This document shows positions 6,097-11,488 of a stretch of DNA of 11,488 nucleotides, in pieces. The notes beneath the pieces are model-generated. The model was not told the origin of the DNA. It saw nothing but the letters and a program-made list of their open reading frames with translations, and ran no database searches. Source of the stretch: Planctomycetota bacterium (GTDB taxonomy: Bacteria; Planctomycetota; Phycisphaerae; Sedimentisphaerales; Anaerobacaceae); the NCBI GenBank assembly GCA_026386835.1, contig JAPLMV010000018.1:1-11488 (forward strand). The letters run 5' to 3'. How positions within the stretch are numbered: position 1 is the first letter of the stretch; the number at the start of each line of letters is the position of its first letter. The translations under genes and the position numbers were made by a program.

Positions 6097-7143
6097 ATGA
6101 AAAGCAATACAAGGGGTTTAAGATGTTTCGCGGTTTTAACGGTGGTTCTTGTCTGTCTTGCCGTACAGACTGTATTCACTTTGCCTGCTTATGGTCATCA
6201 AATCATTGGCTGGGGGTACAATTTTTATGGTCAGGCAACGCCTCCTGATGGGAACGATTTCATCGCCGTTTCCGCAGGCGCGTATCACAGTCTTGCCCTG
6301 AAGTCCGACGGCCGCATCGTCGGCTGGGGGGCCAATTGGGATAGTATGGCGACGCCTCCTGCGGATAATAATAATTTTGTCGCCGTTTCCGCAGGCAAGT
6401 ATCATAGTCTTGCCCTGAAATCCGACGGGAGTATCGTCGGCTGGGGAAACAATAACTTTGGTCAGGCAACGCCTCCGGCAGGGAATAATTTCATAGCCGT
6501 TGCCGCAAGCCTGTATCATAGTCTTGCCCTGAAGTCAGACGGCACCATCGTCGGCTGGGGAGATAATAGCGAAGGTGCGGCGATGCCTCCTGCGGATAAT
6601 AATAATTTTGACGCTGTTGCCACAGGCACGTATTATAATATTGCCCTGAACTCCGACGGCAGTATCGTAGGCTGGGGAAACAGTGGCTATGGTGCGAAGA
6701 CGCCTCCTGCGGATAATAATAATTTTATTGCCATTGCCGCAGACGAGTGGCATAGTATTGCCCTGAACTCCGACGGCCGTATCGCCTGCTGGGGGCAAGA
6801 TAGCTTTGGTCAGGCAACGCCTCCTGCGGACAATAACAATTTCATCGCCGTTTCCGCAGGCGCGTTTCACAATCTTGCCCTGAAGTCCGACGGCCGTATC
6901 GTCGGCTGGGGGTACAATGAATATGGTCAGTCGACGCCTCCTGCAGATAATAATAATTTTGTCGCCGTTTCCGCAGGCCAATACCATAATCTTGCCCTTA
7001 AGTCTGTTCCCTGTCAATTTTTGCTTGCCGGTGATCTGAACGATGACTGCAAGGTGGATTTTTCTGATTTTTCACGTATGGCTGAGAACTGGTTAATCGA
7101 CTGCCAGACGAATCCTTCTAATCCCGCCTGTGTGCCTAAATAA
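6097..7143 (+). CDS. Secreted seven-repeat RCC1-like propeller protein with dockerin-like C-terminus
   Basis: 348 residues. Residues 1-33 are a signal peptide (basic MKSNTRGLR, hydrophobic FAVLTVVLVCLAVQ, likely cleavage after PAYG). Residues 36-305 hold seven repeats of 38-39 residues with the signature (H.)LALKSDGRIVGWG.N..GQ.TPP.DNNNFIAVSAG. This is the bacterial form of RCC1 repeats, and seven fit a closed beta-propeller. Residues about 312-333 (GDLNDDCKVDFSDFSRMAEN) are a dockerin-like calcium-loop segment, followed by WL and a Cys-containing end. AGGAG (6083-6087) lies 9 nt before the ATG. In eukaryotes RCC1 is a Ran exchange factor, but that role does not apply here. Extracellular binding or scaffolding is an inference. 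It shares the dockerin-like end with the GLUG protein, which suggests a common export or surface-assembly route. Confidence 0.9.
   Translation: MKSNTRGLRCFAVLTVVLVCLAVQTVFTLPAYGHQIIGWGYNFYGQATPPDGNDFIAVSAGAYHSLALKSDGRIVGWGANWDSMATPPADNNNFVAVSAGKYHSLALKSDGSIVGWGNNNFGQATPPAGNNFIAVAASLYHSLALKSDGTIVGWGDNSEGAAMPPADNNNFDAVATGTYYNIALNSDGSIVGWGNSGYGAKTPPADNNNFIAIAADEWHSIALNSDGRIACWGQDSFGQATPPADNNNFIAVSAGAFHNLALKSDGRIVGWGYNEYGQSTPPADNNNFVAVSAGQYHNLALKSVPCQFLLAGDLNDDCKVDFSDFSRMAENWLIDCQTNPSNPACVPK
6208..7010 (+). repeat. Seven tandem 114-117-bp repeats coding RCC1-like blades
   Basis: The GGCTGG landmark (its equivalent in the sixth repeat) recurs at 6208, 6322, 6439, 6553, 6670, 6787 and 6904, always a multiple of three. 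The DNA is highly similar between units (for example TCTTGCCCTGAAGTCCGACG), which suggests amplification by unequal recombination. Confidence 0.9.
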
Positions 7144-7193
7144 AAAGGAAATCTGTGGACATCATACCCGGGAAAACTCGTCGGGGCGTTCGC

Positions 7194-7208
7194 CGCGGTG
7201 CGACCGCG
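7194..7208 (+). other. GC hairpin downstream of the RCC1-like gene
   Basis: CGCGGT (7194-7199), loop GCG, ACCGCG (7203-7208). A 6-bp perfect stem 50 nt after the stop. It lacks a T-tract, so it is only a weak terminator candidate; it could stabilise the 3' end of the mRNA. Confidence 0.35.
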
Positions 7209-7271
7209 TCGCAATGGGAAGCCCGCCGCAGTCTGAAAGGAATGTAACTTTTTATTGGAACGAATTGTAAA

Positions 7272-7415
7272 ATGGCAAGATTTCCAAGAACAGAACCAGA
7301 AATAATTGCATTGGCCCAGGCAATGGTTTCAGGACTTACCCGCCACGTTTTTACTGCTCGGCCTCGGTGCGGTACTTTTGAGAAGAAAACGCTAAAAATC
7401 TTGCATTTAAGATAA
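7272..7415 (+). pseudogene. Truncated relic ORF joined to an out-of-frame PEP-CTERM tail
   Basis: ATG 7272 opens a 47-codon frame beginning MARFPRTEPEIIALAQAMVS, then GL. This N-terminus looks like a genuine protein start; I have a loose memory of similar starts in planctomycete proteins, but I cannot verify it. After about residue 22 the frame runs into the antisense-looking reading of a PEP-CTERM tail (next entry), reads nonsense and stops. The simplest view is an internal deletion that removed the body of a gene and fused its start to a PEP-CTERM end. No good Shine-Dalgarno sequence precedes it. Confidence 0.5.
7336..7395 (+). pseudogene. Orphan PEP-CTERM tail 3
   Basis: Frame 7336 reads LPATFLLLGLGAVLLRRKR then TAA at 7393-7395. 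The hydrophobic helix and RRKR end are typical of PEP-CTERM signals; PEP is reduced to LPA. It shares the identical 20-nt core with tails 1 and 2 and lies in the +1 frame relative to the relic ORF at 7272. Confidence 0.7.
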
Positions 7416-7430
7416 AAAATGTGTTATCCT
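7401..7430 (+). promoter_or_regulatory. Weak promoter-like sequence before leader copy 2
   Basis: TTGCAT (7401-7406) and TATCCT (7425-7430) with an 18-nt spacer. The match is modest, but the placement, 13 nt before the repeated leader element, parallels the promoter and leader arrangement at 5974-6012. Confidence 0.3.
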
Positions 7431-7443
7431 GTTAAAGTTCGAA

Positions 7444-7508
7444 GGCGTGGCTGCATAGCCGCGCGTTTAATACCTGTGGCAGAGATATGGGAAATGTCAG
7501 TTCATATT
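7444..7508 (+). repeat. Leader element copy 2
   Basis: Homologous to 6012-6080. A complete 7-bp hairpin forms between CGTGGCT (7446-7452) and AGCCGCG (7457-7463) with loop GCAT. Relative to copy 1 the second pair changes from T-A to G-C, keeping the pairing. The conserved 3' block is 7485-7508. No convincing gene starts right after it; the next plausible start is 7667. Confidence 0.55.
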
Positions 7509-7666
7509 CGATTTCCCCAAAAAGTTCATTGCTTTTGCCCTGCTTGGTGCTTACAATCCGGGGATATTTATTATAGACAGGCTGTAATAATACTGAAAAT
7601 GCTTTATTTGCCATGAAATCTGGCACAGCATGACAGATTTGGTAAAAGTACTGAAAGGAAATTTTC

Positions 7667-7795
7667 ATGGGAAGACGTATAGATAGATTCAATAGAAGAC
7701 GAGAAAAACAACTTAAAACGCGTGCGGCCAATTCCCGTCGTAAGTCAAGAGAGCGTGCACGCAAAGCCGCAGCAATTGCCCCTCAACTTGGCTGA
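7667..7795 (+). CDS. Possible small arginine-rich protein, 42 aa
   Basis: ATG 7667 to TGA 7793-7795, preceded by AAGGA (7655-7659) at 7-nt spacing. Twelve Arg and four Lys among 42 residues (start MGRRIDRFNRRREKQLKTRA, then a KSRERARKAAA segment) predict a strongly basic helix that could bind nucleic acid or acidic partners. Family is not recognised. A 7-bp inverted repeat, AAATCTG (7616-7622) and CAGATTT (7634-7640), lies just upstream. It may be a real small gene or an open frame by chance; the ribosome site and even helix-like composition favour the former slightly. Confidence 0.45.
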   Translation: MGRRIDRFNRRREKQLKTRAANSRRKSRERARKAAAIAPQLG

Positions 7796-7965
7796 AATTG
7801 CCACTATTTGGGATAAATTACTTCGTGTCTTGGAGGCTTGGTGGTGAAAAATCTTTTCTTAAACTAAAAACCCTCTGTGGGATCGGCGTTCTCGGCGGTT
7901 AAAAATCCCTTTCTTATCTTCCCCATTTTAACATGCTTAACTCAGGTATGCTTTTTTTAACGACC

Positions 7966-8074
7966 GTGTAAAAAAGCTATCTTTTTTTGTAAGAAAGTGT
8001 AAAAAAGTGTTCATTTTTCGTCAAAAAGTGTCAAAAAATGCTCAATTCGTGTCAGTTTTTGTCACTTTTTGCAC
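7966..8074. repeat. Cluster of GTGTMAAAAA motifs in both orientations
   Basis: Direct copies: GTGTAAAAAA at 7966-7975 and 7997-8006, GTGTCAAAAAA at 8028-8037, a variant GTGTTCATTTTT at 8007-8018 and GTGTCAGTTTTT at 8049-8060. Inverted relatives are TTTTTGTCAC (8056-8065) and TTTTTGCAC (8066-8074). AAAAAAG (7970-7976) and CTTTTTT (7981-7987) form an extra AT hairpin. Iteron-like binding sites, or a bidirectional terminator zone, are the two readings I consider. Confidence 0.6.
8022..8071. terminator. Long AT-rich inverted repeat, possible bidirectional terminator
   Basis: 8022-8037 pairs with 8056-8071 at 15 of 16 positions (CAAAAAGTG, T-T mismatch, CAAAAA), leaving an 18-nt loop. T-rich runs lie in and beyond both arms. 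It stands 154 nt past the scpB stop on the minus strand and downstream of the plus-strand small ORF, as expected for a shared terminator. A protein-binding site is also possible. Confidence 0.4.
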
Positions 8075-8224
8075 GCCCCAAAATTTGCCTTAACCCCTTT
8101 ATTGACAAGGACTAAACGCAATTTAATACCAAAATATTACCCAATTTAACAATCTGAAATTGGCAATTGGAAATTGGAATTTGGCAATCTCGTAACTCCG
8201 CCAAAGAAAGACGGATTATGTTTT

Positions 8225-8986
8225 TCACTGTTCCGGCTTTTTCAACTCTTCAATTTTCGGAAGGTCTTTAAGTGCATTCAGGCCAAAGACTTCGAGAAAC
8301 TTTTTCGTCGTGCCGTAAAGCATCGGCCTGCCCAAAACCTCCGCTCTGCCGACGATTTTAACCAGCCCCTTATACATCAAGCTGCGTAGCACCTCCCCAG
8401 CCGCCACACCTCTTATAGATTCTATATCCGCCCGGATTATCGGCTGTTTATAAGCGATTATCGCAAGCGTCTCCAGCGCCGCCGGGCTGAGCTTACTGTC
8501 GTCCCTCGCTCGTAACAGCTTTTTCAGCCAGTGGTTATACAAACCTAGAGTCATCAACTGGTATCCGCCTGCAATCTGCTCAATCCGAAATGCGTTGTTG
8601 CCGGCCTGGTATTTATCGTTTAAATTTTTGATATGCTCTTTAACCTGCTTTGTGCCGGTCTCGATGATTTTTGCAAGCCGTTCTGCCGATATCGGCTCAT
8701 CGGTTGCAAACAGAACCGCCTCCGCCACCGATTCGGCCGTCACGTCGGCAGGTGGGTTCTGCATAGTATCCTCTGCCTGCCCCACAGGGGCCTGCCCCTC
8801 GGCAGCCGTTTCAGTTGCCTCCTGCGGAATTTCATCCTGCAGCTCAACCTCTTGCTCAATATCCAAAAAGTCTTCGTCTATAACCTCACCCTTAATTTCC
8901 TCATCGGGTTCGGCCTGTTCATGGCGGACTGTCTGCTCTTCCATATTCTGATTTCCCTGCTGTTCTTCTGTCATATTTTTTTCCAT
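8225..8986 (-). CDS. scpB: Segregation and condensation protein B
   Basis: 253 residues. ScpB dimers join ScpA and SMC in the bacterial condensin complex that compacts and segregates the nucleoid. The winged-helix core is at about 83-235: AESVAEAVLFATDEPIS at the start, AFRIEQIAGGYQLMT, then LSPAALETLAIIAYKQPIIR and the tract IRGVAAGEVLRSLMYKGLVK, GRAEVLGRPMLYGTT and FLEVFGL. Residues 1-82 are an acidic, Glu/Gln/Asp-rich extension that is probably disordered and absent from short ScpB proteins. The first ATG (8984-8986) overlaps the upstream NIF3 gene by 16 nt. An alternative ATG at residue 5 (8972-8974) would give the classic ATGA 4-nt overlap and a 249-aa product; either indicates translational coupling. 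scpA, often adjacent, is not seen here. Confidence 0.93.
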   Translation of the reverse strand: MEKNMTEEQQGNQNMEEQTVRHEQAEPDEEIKGEVIDEDFLDIEQEVELQDEIPQEATETAAEGQAPVGQAEDTMQNPPADVTAESVAEAVLFATDEPISAERLAKIIETGTKQVKEHIKNLNDKYQAGNNAFRIEQIAGGYQLMTLGLYNHWLKKLLRARDDSKLSPAALETLAIIAYKQPIIRADIESIRGVAAGEVLRSLMYKGLVKIVGRAEVLGRPMLYGTTKKFLEVFGLNALKDLPKIEELKKPEQ

Positions 8987-10083
8987 CTAAATGGGTCTGC
9001 ATCTTTTCTGCTTATCTTAATTGTTACATCTTTTGCCTGCTTTTGCAATTGTCTGGCGAATTTTTTTAATGCAAACCGCTCTGAAACGGTATGACTCAGA
9101 CAAATACAGGTCAGCCCAGCCTCCTGCGCCGCAAGCGCCTGGTGGTGCTTCAACTCGCCTGTAAGATACAAATCTGCCTTTGCAGCAATGACGAGATTGA
9201 GTATTTTACCGCACGAGCCGGCACAAACCGCTGCGGTTTTGACCATGCACTTTTCTTTTCCGATAATCCCAAAGGCCTGCGCCCCCGTGTATTTTTTTAT
9301 CCGCTGGATTATTTGCTTAAGAGCGGTCGGCTTTTCGAGTTTGCCGATTCTGCCAAGCCCCAGCTTGTCTGCCGGATTATAAAGCTTAAAGCAGTCAAAG
9401 GCCGGCTCCTCATAAGGATGCGATTCTCTCATCGCCGCAACAACGGCCTGGAGTTTTTCAGCAGGCACGATTGTTTCAAATCGTATCTCGTCCACCTTTT
9501 CAAATTTACCCTTTTTCCCGATAGCCGGCCTTGCGCCTTCGAGCGGCCGAAATGTCCCCGTCCCCTGCACCTGAAAACCGCAATTGCTGTAATTGCCGAT
9601 AGCCCCTGCCCCCGCCGCAAAGACCGCATTTGATACCTTCGCCGCCGATGCAATCGGCACAAAGACAACCAGCTTGTAATTGTCGCCCGCCGGGTTATCA
9701 ACATAGTCGCCTAACGGCTGAGGGTCTGCGATGCCGACAATCTCCGCAAGCCCATCGTTTACCCCGCCCTTCAACGCATCCAGTGCCGTATGTATGGAAA
9801 AGACCGCAATATCGGAATTAATCAATTCGTAAACGACCTCCGTTGGGCCCTTTGGCGTGATTTTCTTTAATCCGTCCCATATAACAGGATGATAACTTAC
9901 AATCAAATCGGTCTTTGACCTCTTCGCCTCAGCAAGAACCTCTTTGGTAATGTCGATAGTCAGCAGAATATGTTTGACGTTCCGGCCGGCATCCCCGATG
10001 AGCAATCCAACATTGTCCCAGCTTTGCGCAAGTTTCAGCGGAACGATTTTTTCAATCGCAATCGCAATATCCCTTACCTTCAT
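8971..10083 (-). CDS. NIF3/DUF34 family dinuclear-metal protein with inserted PII-like domain (YqfO type)
   Basis: 370 residues. The NIF3 halves are at about 1-130 and 235-360, with metal-ligand motifs SYHP (H65), SIHTALD (H98, D102), GELKHH (about 309-314) and SHTVSER (H331, E335). The insert at about 135-232, ending HPYEEPAFDCFKL, matches the PII/CutA-like middle domain of longer family members such as Bacillus YqfO. These proteins are often annotated as GTP cyclohydrolase 1 type 2 homologs, but the physiological role is unsettled. GGAGG (complement of 10089-10093) is 5 nt before the ATG, a strong site. It lies 20 nt after pabC and overlaps scpB, so all are likely co-transcribed. The folate-gene neighbours are suggestive, but do not prove a folate role. 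Confidence 0.92.
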   Translation of the reverse strand: MKVRDIAIAIEKIVPLKLAQSWDNVGLLIGDAGRNVKHILLTIDITKEVLAEAKRSKTDLIVSYHPVIWDGLKKITPKGPTEVVYELINSDIAVFSIHTALDALKGGVNDGLAEIVGIADPQPLGDYVDNPAGDNYKLVVFVPIASAAKVSNAVFAAGAGAIGNYSNCGFQVQGTGTFRPLEGARPAIGKKGKFEKVDEIRFETIVPAEKLQAVVAAMRESHPYEEPAFDCFKLYNPADKLGLGRIGKLEKPTALKQIIQRIKKYTGAQAFGIIGKEKCMVKTAAVCAGSCGKILNLVIAAKADLYLTGELKHHQALAAQEAGLTCICLSHTVSERFALKKFARQLQKQAKDVTIKISRKDADPFRWKKI

Positions 10084-10103
10084 AGTTACCTCCGTGTTCT
10101 ATT

Positions 10104-10970
10104 TTACTTTCGACACCTGCTCCTGACAAACTCATCGAAATAATTCATCAGTTTCATAGTTACAGGCCCCGGCGAACCCTCGCCGACAGTGTGCTTTTCA
10201 ACACTGTTTATCGGCATAACCTGCATAATTACATTCGTTAGAAAAACCTCCTCGGCGCCGAGCAAATCATCGATTGACAAATCCTTTTCAACAAGCTCGA
10301 TCGAATTTGCAGCGGCGATTTCGCAGACCGTCTTTCTGGCTATACCGGGCAGAACCGGCGTACTGACTGCTGGCGTAAAGAGCTTCGAGTCCCTGACTAA
10401 AAAAATATTGCTAACGCATCCTTCTGCCAGCCAACCGTCAAGGGTAAACCACAATGCCTCAGCAGCACCTTTTTGATGTGCCTGGTTTAGCCCCATTATA
10501 CGCGAAAAATAGTTTATCGTTTTATTGCCGTAAATCGGGTCGCTCGTATTTTGCCTGAACGGACACAAAACGACCATGACACCTTTTTTGTAATATTGTG
10601 CCGGGTAAGGCTGAAAGTCCGTTGCGGTAATGAGCAATGTTGACCTGCGTTCTCCCTGCCCCTTAGGGGCATGCTCTCGCATCGAACCGTTTGTTATGGT
10701 CAACCGAAGCCGTGCATCAGTCAGATTATTTGCCGCAAGGGTTTGATAAACGGCATCGGTAATAAATTTTTTGTCGCAGGAAATGTTTATCGACAACACA
10801 CCTGCACCTTTAAATAATCTTTCGAGATGGTCTTCAAGCCGGAACACTACTGCGTTACAGCTCCTCATCGTTTCAAACAGCCCCGCGCCGTATAAAAAAC
10901 CGCTGTCGTTAGCTGATATAAAAGCCTTGTCGGCGTCAACTAAACAATCATTTAAAAAAACTTTTTCCAT
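10104..10970 (-). CDS. pabC: Aminodeoxychorismate lyase / class IV aminotransferase
   Basis: 288 residues from ATG 10970. This is a PLP fold-type IV enzyme. It contains SANDSGFLYGAGLFETMR near the N-terminus, the PLP lysine K150 in YGNKTINYFSR, EGCVSNIFLV at 183-192 and LPGIARKTV at 207-215. PabC releases pyruvate from 4-amino-4-deoxychorismate to give p-aminobenzoate for folate. Sequence alone cannot fully separate it from branched-chain or D-amino-acid aminotransferases; the upstream pabB decides for PabC. A GTG at 10982 would add four residues, but GGAG (complement of 10977-10980), 6 nt before the ATG, supports 10970. The start overlaps the pabB end by 23 nt, so translation is probably coupled. 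Confidence 0.88.
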   Translation of the reverse strand: MEKVFLNDCLVDADKAFISANDSGFLYGAGLFETMRSCNAVVFRLEDHLERLFKGAGVLSINISCDKKFITDAVYQTLAANNLTDARLRLTITNGSMREHAPKGQGERRSTLLITATDFQPYPAQYYKKGVMVVLCPFRQNTSDPIYGNKTINYFSRIMGLNQAHQKGAAEALWFTLDGWLAEGCVSNIFLVRDSKLFTPAVSTPVLPGIARKTVCEIAAANSIELVEKDLSIDDLLGAEEVFLTNVIMQVMPINSVEKHTVGEGSPGPVTMKLMNYFDEFVRSRCRK

Positions 10971-11488
10971 TATCCACTCCACGCTGTACGCTATTTATCC
11001 CTGCCAACAAAGCTCTTGCTTTCGTCAGCGTTTCCTGCCATTCCGCCTGTGCATCTGAATCAGCGACAATTCCTCCGCCGGTCTGGATAAAGGCCTTTTT
11101 GCCGGCGATAATAATCGTTCGTATGGCTATATTCAAGCAAACACTTCCATCAATGCCTATAAAGCCGATTGAGCCGGTATAAACACCTCTTGCCGTTGGC
11201 TCGGTCTGGTCGATAATCTCCATCGCACGAATCTTAGGGGCACCCGTAATCGAGCCGCCGGGAAACATCGCCTTTAGAATATCGCAGAATGTAATTTCTT
11301 CGCGAAGCTGTCCCTCGACCGTCGCAACGGCATGAAAGACCGTCGGGTAAGTCTCAATCGTTCGCTGCTGAACCACCTTGATTGTGCCGTATTTGCAAAT
11401 CCTGCCCAGGTCGTTACGCTCAAGGTCGATTATCATATTCAGCTCGGCTTGTTCTTTTTCGCTATGAAGCAGCTCATTGAAGTTTTTC
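10948..11488 (-). CDS. pabB: Aminodeoxychorismate synthase component I, C-terminal part (5' end outside window)
   Basis: 179 residues are visible, open to the right edge (the frame continues upstream of the internal ATG at 11436 as HSEKEQAELN). Motifs of the chorismate-binding domain are clear: MIIDLERNDLGRI, FPGGSITGAPKIRAMEII at about 75-92, and GGGIVADSD at 137-145, with following glutamates that bind Mg. The enzyme aminates chorismate with ammonia from PabA. GGSITGAPK is the PabB style; anthranilate synthase TrpE usually has AGT(V/L)SGAPK. The decisive PIKGT segment lies just outside the window. The downstream pabC supports the call. Confidence 0.88.
   Translation of the reverse strand, partial: KNFNELLHSEKEQAELNMIIDLERNDLGRICKYGTIKVVQQRTIETYPTVFHAVATVEGQLREEITFCDILKAMFPGGSITGAPKIRAMEIIDQTEPTARGVYTGSIGFIGIDGSVCLNIAIRTIIIAGKKAFIQTGGGIVADSDAQAEWQETLTKARALLAGINSVQRGVDNGKSFFK
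10977..10980 (-). promoter_or_regulatory. Shine-Dalgarno GGAG that decides the pabC start
   Basis: GGAG on the minus strand stands 6 nt before ATG 10970 and lies inside the pabB 3' end. The in-frame GTG at 10982 overlaps this site and so is less likely to be used. Confidence 0.65.

Larger units (their letters stand above)
7796..8224. other. AT-rich intergenic stretch between convergent genes
   Basis: I see no gene here. Positions about 7869-7908 (CCTCTGTGGGATCGGCGTTC and following CTCGGCGGTTAAAAA) resemble a degenerate dispersed intergenic repeat. Positions 7966-8074 hold the GTGTMAAAAA motif cluster described separately. Positions about 8152-8187 are a loose tandem of AATTGG and AAATTGG units. 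Convergent transcripts from the left and from the scpB operon would end here. Confidence 0.6.

Noticed and set aside
7194..7208. Rho-independent terminator after the RCC1-like gene
   Set aside because: Perfect stem, but no T-tract; kept only as a hairpin.
7419..7616. 65-codon plus-strand frame covering leader copy 2
   Set aside because: Contains the repeated leader element; the corresponding frame is not kept in copy 1.
7621..7636. Sigma-54 promoter (TGGCAC start), as for PEP-CTERM regulons
   Set aside because: The -12 TTGC element is absent at the right spacing.
7432..7764. 110-codon minus-strand frame
   Set aside because: It covers both the leader repeat and the Arg-rich ORF. Parts look protein-like, but the start region is antisense of the basic ORF and there is no clear ribosome site. 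Not fully excluded.

Overview
The window looks like a chromosomal segment of a Planctomycetota bacterium, most likely of the Phycisphaerae/Sedimentisphaerales type. This is an inference from gene style, not from a marker gene. Signals are secreted repeat proteins ending in dockerin-like DxNxDG..D..DF...WL modules, PEP-CTERM (exosortase) sorting tails, GLUG repeats, loose intergenic spacing and housekeeping genes of matching type.

Layout. Positions 1-694 hold the 3' end of the ribosomal protein S1 gene, followed (828-1691) by a compact sigma-70 factor and a hairpin terminator near 1745-1765. Positions 1692-2738 are mostly non-coding with dispersed-repeat-like sequence, plus one minus-strand orphan gene (2073-2486). 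Positions 2558-7800 form a surface/secretome accessory region: a 953-aa GLUG-repeat protein, a 75-aa two-helix membrane protein, a 348-aa seven-repeat RCC1-like propeller protein, a truncated relic ORF and a tiny arginine-rich ORF. Positions 7796-8224 are AT-rich, with a cluster of GTGTMAAAAA motifs and a long imperfect inverted repeat. From 8225 to the right edge, a tight minus-strand operon reads (in transcription order) pabB (partial) - pabC - NIF3/YqfO-like - scpB, joining p-aminobenzoate/folate synthesis to a metal-binding NIF3 protein and a chromosome-condensation subunit.

Most notable signals. (1) Three PEP-CTERM membrane-anchor tails (5600-5668, 5938-5997, 7336-7395) share an identical 20-nt core, yet every one lies outside the reading frame of the ORF beside it. 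Two start within 5 nt of the stop codon of an upstream gene, one after an A8 homopolymer. (2) Two intergenic leaders (6012-6080 and 7444-7508) are homologous, fold into the same short hairpin with one compensatory pair change, and each sits just after a promoter-like sequence. (3) The AT-rich cluster at 7966-8074 contains a 15-of-16-bp inverted repeat. These are hypotheses from reading alone; no database search or folding was run.
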